From NCBI GenBank assembly GCA_964431735.1, contig CAYSLJ010000008.1, positions 1 through 64,000 of the forward strand: 64,000 nucleotides of DNA. Direction: 5' to 3'. The stretch is from CALARM01 sp964431735. Lineage in GTDB: Bacteria; Vulcanimicrobiota; SpSt-956; JAKJGF01. Every line of letters begins with the position of its first letter. Position 1 is the stretch's first letter. The notes under the pieces are model-generated. The model searched no databases. It saw only the letters and a program-made list of their open reading frames with translations, and was not told the origin of the DNA. Made by a program: the position numbers and the translations under genes. Positions 35,938 to 44,600 of this stretch are shown here, in pieces.

Positions 35938-36003
35938 GTGAATAGTGAATGGTGAATAGTGAGTAGAAGTAGAGTTTTCCACTCACTATTCACTCATTCT
36001 TAA
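35938..36003. repeat. AT-type heptamer array forming a hairpin
   Basis: GTGAATA, GTGAATG, GTGAATA and GTGAGTA units are followed by the inverse arm CCACTCACTATTCACTCATT. A related inverse arm is at 35883-35900. Confidence 0.75.
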
Positions 36004-36066
36004 TTATAGATTGTTATGAAACTAACTATAATAAGAAATCTCAGGATACATAAGAAAAGTTTTATT

Positions 36067-36100
36067 GTACTGAGGTGAACATAAATAATACATAAAATCG
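36067..36100. repeat. Partial heptamer-element arm
   Basis: GTACTGAGGTGAACATAAAT followed by AATACATAAAATCGT matches one arm of the heptamer-bearing element. The core and the other arm are missing. Confidence 0.6.
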
Positions 36101-36253
36101 TCTAAAATTAAAGTATTTCACTGTAATTTTTTTATCAAAAAATTAGCTAAAAGTTAACAATTTGTTAACAATTAGAATCCTATTTTTACTGCAAAATAAA
36201 GTATAATTAAGCACAAGAAGAAAGGGATACCATTTAAACAGGAGGTATCAACA

Positions 36254-37585
36254 TTGGAAATAAATAGTCTCAACAGAACGCAGCTCAGATATAAAATTGG
36301 TAATAAAAAATTCTCCGTAGACGTTTCACCGGACAAAGTAGATATAGCCTCTAAAATAGCCCGCACCGGCGGAAAAAATGAAAATTTCTTAATAACTGAT
36401 AAACAATTAAAAAATTTCCTCAGAAAACAGAATATCCTCAGAGATCCCTCCACTTGCAAAGTAGACACACAGAAAATACTGAAAGATTTCAAGATATCCC
36501 TTCAGGGCCAGCCCCTTCCTCAGAGGGATGCCTATCATTCATATGAACAGGTAATAAGAGAGCTGAAAGGTCTGGAAGCAAAATACCCTGATATTGTAAA
36601 AACAGTGTCTCTGGGGAAAACTTCTGAAGGAAGAGAGATAATGGCCGTAAAGATAAGCAAAGGGGCTCCGGGAGATACAAGTAATAAACCAGGTATGCTT
36701 ATTACGGGATGTCACCATGCAAGAGAATGGATGGCTATGGAATCCCCTTTTACTATAGTCAAAAATCTGGCAGAAGGTTATGGAACTGATGAAAAAATAA
36801 AAAATAGAGTGGACAATGCTGAAATATGGGTAGTACCGATGGTAAATCCGGACGGATATGAATACAGCAGAACAAAAGACCCTTTCTGGAGGAAAAACAG
36901 AGACCCGATACATAAAGAAGATATTCCTCCCGAAATAGCAAAAAATATGAAAGCCGATAAAAACGGTATAGTTGCATATGGAGTTGATCCAAACAGAAAT
37001 TACTATGACGGTAATCCCGAACATATGGAACTCTACAGACCGGCAGGTGACACGCCTGAAAGTACATGGGATGATTTCGGCTATGCTACAAGTGACAATC
37101 CGAAACAGGAAACTTACAGAGGCCCCAGAGGCGGTTCGGAAAAAGAAGTTCAGGCCATGCTGGGACTGTGGCTTAACAGGAAAAATATAAAAGGAATAGT
37201 CAATCATCATTCCTATGGAAATAAAATCCTTTATCCATGGGGAGTAACACAGGAACATGTAGCAAATGAAAAACTTTATAAAGAAATAGCATATAAGATG
37301 CAGGAAGCCTCAAAAGAGGACGGGTATTCTGTACAACAGTCGTCTAGAATGTATCCAGCATCAGGTGATCCCGATGATTTTGCTCATGCAAACGGAAGAC
37401 TTTCCTTTACCATAGAAATAGGAGACAGTTTCCAACCAGATCCGTCAGAGATGGAACATATAGCCAAAAATGTATATAATGCAAACATGGCCTTTCTTGA
37501 CTGGATGTTAGACAATAAAGAGAAACTCAATACACTGGAAAAGCAAGAATTTACAAAGGAAAATAGCCCTTCAATTGACATATAA
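36254..37585 (+). CDS. M14-family zinc carboxypeptidase
   Basis: This 443-residue protein removes C-terminal residues from peptides. The zinc site is HHARE (H155, E158) with the third ligand in NHHSYG. The substrate-binding stretch VDPNRNYYDG and the catalytic Glu in FTIEIGDS (about residue 404) are present. Residues 1-85 form a pro-domain-like or unknown region. I see no signal peptide, which is odd for a normally secreted family. The start is TTG 36254, with GGAGGT 8 nt upstream. The gene converges on the 103-residue gene with a shared terminator. Confidence 0.9.
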   Translation: MEINSLNRTQLRYKIGNKKFSVDVSPDKVDIASKIARTGGKNENFLITDKQLKNFLRKQNILRDPSTCKVDTQKILKDFKISLQGQPLPQRDAYHSYEQVIRELKGLEAKYPDIVKTVSLGKTSEGREIMAVKISKGAPGDTSNKPGMLITGCHHAREWMAMESPFTIVKNLAEGYGTDEKIKNRVDNAEIWVVPMVNPDGYEYSRTKDPFWRKNRDPIHKEDIPPEIAKNMKADKNGIVAYGVDPNRNYYDGNPEHMELYRPAGDTPESTWDDFGYATSDNPKQETYRGPRGGSEKEVQAMLGLWLNRKNIKGIVNHHSYGNKILYPWGVTQEHVANEKLYKEIAYKMQEASKEDGYSVQQSSRMYPASGDPDDFAHANGRLSFTIEIGDSFQPDPSEMEHIAKNVYNANMAFLDWMLDNKEKLNTLEKQEFTKENSPSIDI

Positions 37586-37605
37586 TCCCGGGGCAATCCG
37601 ATAAA

Positions 37606-37648
37606 AAAATAAACAGGGACAACCTGATGGCTGTTCCTGTTTATTTTT
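37606..37648. terminator. Bidirectional rho-independent terminator
   Basis: AAAATAAACAGGGACA and TGTTCCTGTTTATTTT form a stem flanked by A- and T-runs between two convergent genes. The structure overlaps the stop codon of the minus-strand gene. Confidence 0.75.
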
Positions 37649-37952
37649 TCTTCTCTTTGTCCAGAGTATACATTGTTTTTTCTATTTCTTCTCCGAGATT
37701 AACAAGTTCTCCCAGTTTATAAATGAGTCTTTTCCTTAATTTTCTAAAACTGGCAGAATAATCAACTGTATAGTAATCAAGATTATTCTTTAACTTTTCC
37801 AGGCTATTCAGTTCATCTATTTTATGAAGATATTGTTCAAGTTTTAATGTTAACTCTTCTAAAATCTTCTGGCCCTGTTCTGTTAAAGAATAATTCTTCC
37901 TGGTGTTCTCAAGATCATGGACAAATGAGTTGTAAATGTCTCTGTAATTCAT
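37641..37952 (-). CDS. Small coiled-coil protein (103 residues)
   Basis: The protein is almost wholly helical and highly charged, with heptad-like leucines (for example ILEELTLKLEQYLHKIDEL and LGELVNLGEEIEKTM). No family is recognised. The ATG at 37952 follows GGGGTT. It is downstream of the sigma-factor gene on the same strand after 105 bp. Confidence 0.6.
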   Translation of the reverse strand: MNYRDIYNSFVHDLENTRKNYSLTEQGQKILEELTLKLEQYLHKIDELNSLEKLKNNLDYYTVDYSASFRKLRKRLIYKLGELVNLGEEIEKTMYTLDKEKKK

Positions 37953-38057
37953 AAAAAATAACCCCGAAATATAAAGGATATCTGCCCATAGTAATTATAC
38001 TCATGTGGCTAAATATCCTTTTATTTTTTTACAAATAATTTTAAATGTTCAGAAATT

Positions 38058-38708
38058 TTACACCAGAGCGGCATTTCTTATCTTTTTTCTTGCCCTCTGA
38101 AGAGCATTATCTACAGATTTCACTTCACATCTGAGAACCTGAGCTATTTGTTCATAGGACTCGCTTTCCAAATGAAGAGCCACAACATTTCTCTCAAAAC
38201 TGGATAGTTTCTCTCTTATGACTTTTTTCAAATCCTGAGAAAGTTCATAGTAAATAACCTCTTTATCCGGTTCAAAGACCCTGTTGTCCGAGACAACATC
38301 AAACATTGTCTTATTGCCATCATTTTCATCATATACATATTTGTCAAGAGATACATAAAAATTCAACGGTTTATGTTTCGGGCCACTGGCTTTTTTAGCA
38401 GTAGCCATAATCTGTCTTGAAACACATAATCTGGCGAACTGAGAAAAAGCAATAGATTTTTCATGATTAAAATCCCTTATAGCTTTATAGAAGCCAAACA
38501 TACCCTCCTGAAAAACATCTTCCCTGTCTGAACCCATAAAAAAATAATTTGATGCTATGGATCTTATTACAGGATAATATTTTCTGAATAAATATAATGT
38601 AGCTTCATCATCGCCTGATTTGGCCAGGTATACTACATCAATTTCATCTTTATCTGCAAATTTTTTCATTAAATCCTTATCTATAAGTCTTCTTGCCACA
38701 GAAAACAC
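38058..38708 (-). CDS. RNA polymerase sigma factor, SigH/Spo0H-like
   Basis: This 216-residue sigma-70-family protein lacks region 1.1. Region 2 contains SDREDVFQEGMFGFYKAIRDF and FARLCVSRQIMATAKKAS. The next segment, KHKPLNFYVSLDKYVYDE, is strikingly like the Spo0H/SigH sequence. Region 4 carries LSSFERNVVALHLESESYEQIAQVL and KSVDNALQRARKKI. SigH factors drive transition-state, competence and sporulation genes in Firmicutes. Its regulon here is unknown. The GTG at 38708 is the longest start and an inner GTG (38699) also has an RBS-like sequence. No anti-sigma factor is adjacent. Confidence 0.88.
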   Translation of the reverse strand: MFSVARRLIDKDLMKKFADKDEIDVVYLAKSGDDEATLYLFRKYYPVIRSIASNYFFMGSDREDVFQEGMFGFYKAIRDFNHEKSIAFSQFARLCVSRQIMATAKKASGPKHKPLNFYVSLDKYVYDENDGNKTMFDVVSDNRVFEPDKEVIYYELSQDLKKVIREKLSSFERNVVALHLESESYEQIAQVLRCEVKSVDNALQRARKKIRNAALV

Positions 38709-39009
38709 CTACTTTCTTAAGTAGACTGAAAATTTTCTATATTTCTATTAATGATTATTATATTATATTTGAATTAAACTTGTCAACAATTATTTGGCTA
38801 CAAACAAACAATCATTAAATTTTAAGCATACAATTAAATATTGTTTACTATTAAATCATTCAAGATTATATATCCCGATGAATATATGGAATGTTTTCAA
38901 TAATAAGTATTTCCGAATAAAAATTCATGATTATACAAGGGAAAATAAACAGGAATGTCTATCATAAAAATAGAAGTGCAATTTCCGGGCCAAATATATA
39001 GCAGAAACA
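38709..39009. other. Intergenic region, AT-rich, no feature recognised
   Basis: These 301 bp lie between the sigma-factor gene and the stop of the HEAT-repeat lipoprotein gene. I see no repeat or gene. The sigma-factor promoter presumably lies here. Confidence 0.5.
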
Positions 39010-39945
39010 TTATTTCCCGGATTTTTTTAACAGTTCAAGAGAAGCCTGCAACCTGGTTCTCACCTCTGAAGTTTTTTCTATGTTAAGAGCTTTTTCCAGG
39101 TCATGTACAGCTTTTTTATCACCTATTCTGGCAATAGAATCCGAAGACCATGCTCTTATGGTTCCGTCTTCATCTTTTAAAGAAATAAGCAATACAGGGA
39201 TAGCTTTTTTATCTTTTAATAAACCAAGGGCACAGATTGCCTCTATTCTTACCTCAGGTGTCTCATGTTTCATGGCAACTTTTTTCATGAGTGGTTCAAC
39301 AGCTTTTTTATCACCTAACTGTCCCAGAGAGGAAGCTGTCTTTGTCCTGACATCACTATCATGATCATTCAGAAGTTTTATAAGAGCAGGAACCGATTTA
39401 GCATCTCGTATCAATCCAAGAGCTATAACGGCTTCTTTCCTTACAGCCTGGCTCTTATCCTGAAGAGCTTTAATAAGAGGATCCAGAGCTTTTTTATCTC
39501 CCAATTTACCGAGAGAAAAAGCTGCTTTAGCTCTTACATACTCATCTTTATCTTTAAGTATTTCCAGAAGAGGTTCGATTGATTTTTTATTATGGATCCA
39601 TCCGAGAGCAGAGGCAGCTTCTCCTCTGACCTGTCCTTCACTGTCTTTAAGGGCCAGAATAAGAGGTTCAACAGCACTGTCATCTCCTGCATCGCCGAGA
39701 AGATAGGCAGATTTCTGTCTGACTATTTTATTATCATTCTTCAGACCTTCTATTAAATAGGGGATACTCTTTTTCCCCATGTTTCTGAGTTCAATTTCTG
39801 CGCCTGTAACAACATCATCTCTATCACTTCCTAATCTGCTTATCAGGGTTTCAGGATTCTTATCCTCTTTATCATCTTCTCCTTTACAACTGCATACAAA
39901 ATTGAATAGTAATAATAAAATTATTATATAAACAGCACTTTTCAA
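39010..39945 (-). CDS. HEAT-repeat lipoprotein
   Basis: This 311-residue protein has a signal peptide with a probable lipobox cysteine at residue 20 (LLFNFVCSC), then a charged spacer and about eight HEAT/PBS-type repeats (for example AVRKEAVIALGLIRDAKSVPALIKLL). It probably faces the periplasm as a protein-interaction scaffold. The start is TTG 39945, with AGGGGGC 7 nt upstream. A four-unit heptamer array lies 21 bp before the start. Confidence 0.82.
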   Translation of the reverse strand: MKSAVYIIILLLLFNFVCSCKGEDDKEDKNPETLISRLGSDRDDVVTGAEIELRNMGKKSIPYLIEGLKNDNKIVRQKSAYLLGDAGDDSAVEPLILALKDSEGQVRGEAASALGWIHNKKSIEPLLEILKDKDEYVRAKAAFSLGKLGDKKALDPLIKALQDKSQAVRKEAVIALGLIRDAKSVPALIKLLNDHDSDVRTKTASSLGQLGDKKAVEPLMKKVAMKHETPEVRIEAICALGLLKDKKAIPVLLISLKDEDGTIRAWSSDSIARIGDKKAVHDLEKALNIEKTSEVRTRLQASLELLKKSGK

Positions 39946-39965
39946 ATTAATTGCCCCCTTATATA

Positions 39966-40000
39966 ATCGTGACGCGTGACGCGTAACGCGTGACGCGAGG
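39966..40000. repeat. Heptamer array, four units
   Basis: CGTGACG, CGTGACG, CGTAACG and CGTGACG, then CGAGG. It lies 21 bp before the HEAT lipoprotein gene. Confidence 0.9.
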
Positions 40001-40142
40001 GAAAAACCTTTAATATTAATTACGATTATATAAAAAATTATCTCTTATTGCAAGCCCTGTATGGGTTATAAAGGTTCGCCGGAGCACAAAAAATAAAAGG
40101 ATATGTGAAAAAATTATGTATTATGTGTAGACATATGTTTTT

Positions 40143-40190
40143 GCTCCCGTTACAGGTCACGAGAGCATATATTTATTATTTATGCTCACC
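40143..40190. repeat. Partial heptamer-bearing element
   Basis: GCTCCCGTTACAGGTCACGA followed by the arm GAGCATATAT...TTATGCTCACC. The left arm is absent. Confidence 0.7.
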
Positions 40191-40206
40191 AAAGTAGATT
40201 GATCAA

Positions 40207-40311
40207 TTATTGACCTGAGCATAAGCATTTAATAAACGTTTTCCTCCCGTCACGCGTCACGCGTTACGCGTCACGAGAGTATATATGTATTATTTATGCT
40301 TACCTCAGTAA
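40207..40311. repeat. Heptamer-bearing inverted-repeat element, full copy
   Basis: Ends ATTGACCTGAGCATAAGCAT and TATGCTTACCTCAGTAA. The core has four CGTCACG/CGTTACG units in a different order from the otherwise near-identical copy at 25578. Confidence 0.88.
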
Positions 40312-40445
40312 AATTCCTTATCCTGATTTCTCTTATATATTGCTTTTTCTCAAATTGTGACTTATAATTAACTGGCAAAAATTCTATAATAACACAGATA
40401 TTTATTATTTTCTTCATAAAATTCGTATTATATATAAAGAATCCT

Positions 40446-40468
40446 CGTGTCACGCGTCACGCGTCACG
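40446..40468. repeat. Heptamer array, three units
   Basis: CCTCGTGTCACG, CGTCACG and CGTCACG lie 17-23 bp before the plus-strand HEAT gene. The orientation is reversed on the map but identical relative to the gene. Confidence 0.85.
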
Positions 40469-40490
40469 AAAACAACGGGGGACAATGAAT

Positions 40491-41495
40491 ATGATCGTAA
40501 AACAGGATATAATAGCTCTGTTAATGCTTGCACTGGACGGAGAAGATATCAGAGCCGATGTAGCATATATACTCGGAGAAATGAAAGAAAAAAAAGCAGT
40601 AGATGCTTTGATAAGAACAATAAATGATGATGATGAAGAAGTGGCAAAAAATGCAGTGTATGCCCTGGGAAAACTGGGCGACAATACTGCAGTACCCCAT
40701 TTAATAGAAAAATTAAAAGGTTCCAATTCATCTATGAAAGCTTCCATTGTAAGAGCACTGGGGCAGATACAGGATCCGCGTGCACTTGGAGCACTTCAGG
40801 CTTCATTAAAAGAAGATGATGAATCAGTCAGAATAAGGTCTGCCGAGGCACTTGGTATGTTAAGCAGTGAAAAGGTTGCCCGTCCTCTTATAACTGCCAT
40901 GATGGAAGATAATAACAGGCTGGTTCGCCTGTGGGCTGTTTATGCTCTGGTAAAACTCGGTGCATCGGAAAGAATAGATTCACTTGTAGAATTCATACAT
41001 GATCCCGATCCTGTTATAAGATTCAATGCTGCAGCTGCCCTGGGAAAATTAAATTCCAGAGAAACACTGCCTGTATTGAGGAAAGCCCTTTCCGACGCAG
41101 ATGAAAGAGTAAGGCACAGAGTAGTATGGGCTCTCGGAGAACTTGGAGATATGACAGCAGTTACATCCCTGTTAAAATGCCTGAAAGATCCTGTAGATCA
41201 GGTCAGGTATCTTACCTGTGAAGCACTGGGGAAAATCGGAGATATGAGAGCAGTGGAACCACTGATCGAAAGCCTGAATGACCAGAGTGATCAGGTAAGA
41301 TTTTATGCCGCCCAGGCCCTTACAAATTTCGGAGGACAGGTTGTACTGGTAGGACTTAAACAGGCCTTTACAAGAGAAAAAGCACAGTGGCTTAAAGAAG
41401 TACTGGAAGAACTCATAGAAAAAGTGAAAAAGAAAATAGAAGTGAAAAGAGCTATAGAAGATATTTTGACGAAAGTAGAAAGGATTCAACAGTGA
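40491..41495 (+). CDS. Cytoplasmic HEAT-repeat protein
   Basis: This protein of about 334 residues is made of roughly ten HEAT/PBS lyase-type repeats (for example VRHRVVWALGELGDMTAVTSLLKCL and VRYLTCEALGKIGDMRAVEPLIESL), without a signal peptide. It is likely a scaffold or regulatory binding protein. ATG 40491 has GGGGG 9 nt upstream, whereas ATG 40485 lies only 3 nt from it. It is divergent from the HEAT lipoprotein gene and may be its cytoplasmic paralogue. The C-terminal helix is lysine-rich (EKVKKKIEVKR). Confidence 0.82.
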   Translation: MIVKQDIIALLMLALDGEDIRADVAYILGEMKEKKAVDALIRTINDDDEEVAKNAVYALGKLGDNTAVPHLIEKLKGSNSSMKASIVRALGQIQDPRALGALQASLKEDDESVRIRSAEALGMLSSEKVARPLITAMMEDNNRLVRLWAVYALVKLGASERIDSLVEFIHDPDPVIRFNAAAALGKLNSRETLPVLRKALSDADERVRHRVVWALGELGDMTAVTSLLKCLKDPVDQVRYLTCEALGKIGDMRAVEPLIESLNDQSDQVRFYAAQALTNFGGQVVLVGLKQAFTREKAQWLKEVLEELIEKVKKKIEVKRAIEDILTKVERIQQ

Positions 41496-41634
41496 GTCGT
41501 GAAAAGTGAAAAGATACCTTACCTGTGACGAATCACGTTACAGTGAGTCGTGAAGAGTGTAAGATAAACATCACTTCATACATAACAAACCGTTCCTGGT
41601 CACTGCTAACTTGTCACTGATAACTGGTCACTGA

Positions 41635-44600
41635 TCAAAATCTGTAATCAAACAGAAATCTTGTATTTAAATCTCCTGTTGTGTTTGTACCTATATTAAA
41701 AGTAGAATTAAATGTAGGATCTAAAGGTGAATTAATTTCAGGGTCAAACTTGCTCTGTTTTAATTTAAACTGAAGATTAAGAACTGCTCTTTCAACTATA
41801 TAGGTACTGCTGTTCAGCTGATTGAGTTCATCTCTGTTATAAAGACGATAAGACATACTCAGCCAGTCATTGATCTGTTTTCCTACTTCAATACCAACAT
41901 TACCGTTCTGAGAAAGATTTATGGAGAAAATATCAAGGCCCAGACCTTTGCTCAGGGTTTCTTCAATAGGGTTGAATACATAGCCTGAAAAAGTATTGCT
42001 AGTAAGGTTAAGAACTGTACTCTGAAAAATATTAGAATTATCAACAGTATTCTGGTACCCAATCTCAGGGTTTAAAATACGCAATAAATCATTGCTGGGC
42101 ATAGGAGGATTTGATGTGAAATTCGTGGCCACATTATTTGCCGGTCCCAGGACATCTACAAAAATTTCTTTACCCTGAAAAAAAGTACTGGCTCTTACAG
42201 ATAAAACCGGTATAAATCCATTTTCCTCCATAAAAGTCAGTTGAGAATCTCTTATATCAAAACTTGTTCCTATAAGATTGATGCTCCCCTGGGGTACATC
42301 GATAATTCCCGAAAGGGTGGGATAGGATAAATTGCCGCCTATCCGTATCTCTCCCCTTGGTCTTATACGAAACATCTGACTGTCCATCCAATAATCATTA
42401 CCGATATTCAGATTAAGACCAAGTTTTACATTACCCATATTACTGAATAGAGGACTCTGTTCCTTATTTATCCCGGAGTCAGAATTAATAAGAGAAAAAG
42501 TATCCTCTATATTTCCTGATTTCTTATCAAAGGAAAAAGAAAGAAGTCCGCTGTAAAGACGGGCATTATAATCATCAAGTATTATATTTCCAGCAATCAC
42601 AGGTTTGCTCAAAGTGCCTTTTATCGATGAATTAAAGGTTACTTCAGATTTAAAATAATCAGGTAAATCCAGGAGTATCTTATCTGCCTCTATATCAACA
42701 TTAATCTCTCCTGGCATAAAATGCTCAAGACTTACAGTGCCTGAAGCCATGACAGAACCTTTACCCACCTTACCTTTCAGTGTATCCAGAATGATATTTT
42801 TATTATTTATAAAGAGAGACATATTGAATTCTTCTACTGGCTCTCTGAATATTTTGTGAGTTATCACACCGTTTGCCACAGAAATTTCTCCATTCAGTTC
42901 AGGATTGAGAGGAGTCCCTCCTATATGAATACTGCTTTTTATATCACCTCTCGTTCCTTGGAAATCAGGGTTAAAAATATTTAAAATACTCAGATCATTG
43001 GCTGATGTTGTTATAACTATATCCATAGGAGAAGGAAATTCCCATGCCCACAGCCTGTCCCTTTTTAATGTAACAGGCACAGTACCGCTGGCTATAAGAT
43101 TAAAATCCCTTTCCACAAAACGGAGATCTTTTAAATTCAATATACTTCCGTCATATGAGAGAAGACTTCTTATTCTAGATATTTTATAATTATTTATCAT
43201 ACCATCTATTACCTGAAAAGAACCTATTAAATTCAATTTATCTGTAGGCCCCGATGCATTTAAATTCAAATCCATTTTGCCTTCCAAATTGAATCTGTCA
43301 CCTAACATACAGGCTTTTTCCAGCAAATCAAGAGGGATGTTCTTACCTTCCATATTCAAATAAGTATCCTTCCCAATGCCCGTATGTCCATAACCTGTTA
43401 CAAACATCTTTCCCGATCTCATTTCAAGATGGCCTATATTGATTTCTTTCTGGGTCAGGTGAAATTCTGCGCTGATCCTTTCAACAGGAAAAGAATTTAT
43501 ATTCATATTTTCTATTTTCATAGTGCTGGACACAACAGGTTTACTTATTGTTCCGCGAAGATAGGTTTGAAAGGAAAGTTTCCCCTTCAAAGGAGGGATA
43601 GATTTTATCATAGTCACCCTGAGGAGATCAGAGATTTCCACATCCTTTGCATGAAAGACCAGAAATAATTCCGGATCTGCCAGCAAATTTATATTTCCTC
43701 CTCCACTATAAACATCATTATTCTTTTTGATAAACAGGCTTCTCAATATGAGTTCTTTTCCCTGAAAATTTACTATTCCCGAAGCCCAGTCTACCATATG
43801 TCCGTTGAGTTCAGGCTTTAAAAATTTAAAGTCCACCCATCCTGCCATGTTATTCTCTGTTCCCAGAAATGAGCCTCTAATCTGTCCCTGTCCTTTCAGG
43901 GAATATTTATTAAAAAATTCCTGAAAATCTTTAAAATAAAATTTCTGACTTACAAAATTAAAACTGAATTCTTTACTTTTTATATTATAAGAACCTTTTG
44001 CCTGTAAAGAAGAATGATCCCTTGCCATATTTAAATGAGAGAGATTGACAGTACCTTCTTCAATAGAAAAATCAGTGTCCAGAACGTCAATTTTCATTCC
44101 TTTTACCGTACCGTTAAAAATCGCTACTTTTCCGGTTACATCCAGTTTATCTGTAAAATTACTGTCTTTAAGGTCTTCAAAATTTCCTTTCAGAGACATA
44201 CTAGCCCTTACATCACCGTCAATAGAAAGAGTGTTCAGCACAGATGCAAATTCCTTCCACTGAGAAATCTTTGCACCTTCCAGTTCTGTTTCAAGAGTAA
44301 ATTTATACCTGTCCTCAAGCTCTATCTGCCCTGTCATATTATACATACCGTTTTTTCTTAACAGGCAGAGATTATTCAGCAAAAGTTTCTTTTCCAGAAT
44401 AGTGAAATCAGAGTTAAGTGAAAATTTAATATTACCGTATCTGCCTTTTTTAACAAGCACATTTCCGCTTATCTCAGGCTTCACGAGAGAACCTTTTACA
44501 AGACTTGTAAAAGAAAGAGATCCCTGAAGTGTTTCAGGTATTTCTTTTATATTATCCAGAATATGAAGATCCATATTTCTGCCCCAGCACATAACGTTTA

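Larger units (their letters stand above)
35611..36253. other. Intergenic region with several dispersed repeats
   Basis: No gene is visible. It carries the heptamer array at 35632, a copy of the CGTTTAAAAA segment also found at 20230, an AT-type heptamer hairpin at 35938-36003, half of a heptamer-bearing element at 36067-36100, and AT-rich DNA ahead of the carboxypeptidase. Confidence 0.65.
39946..40490. other. Divergent intergenic region with four heptamer arrays
   Basis: No gene is seen between the two divergent HEAT-repeat genes. The region contains a heptamer array next to each gene, one full heptamer-bearing element (40207-40311) and one partial copy (40143-40190). Confidence 0.7.

Noticed and set aside
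36539..37258. 239-codon minus-strand frame inside the carboxypeptidase gene
   Set aside because: It lies entirely opposite a well-supported M14 gene with all active-site motifs, and the composition is that of an antisense shadow.
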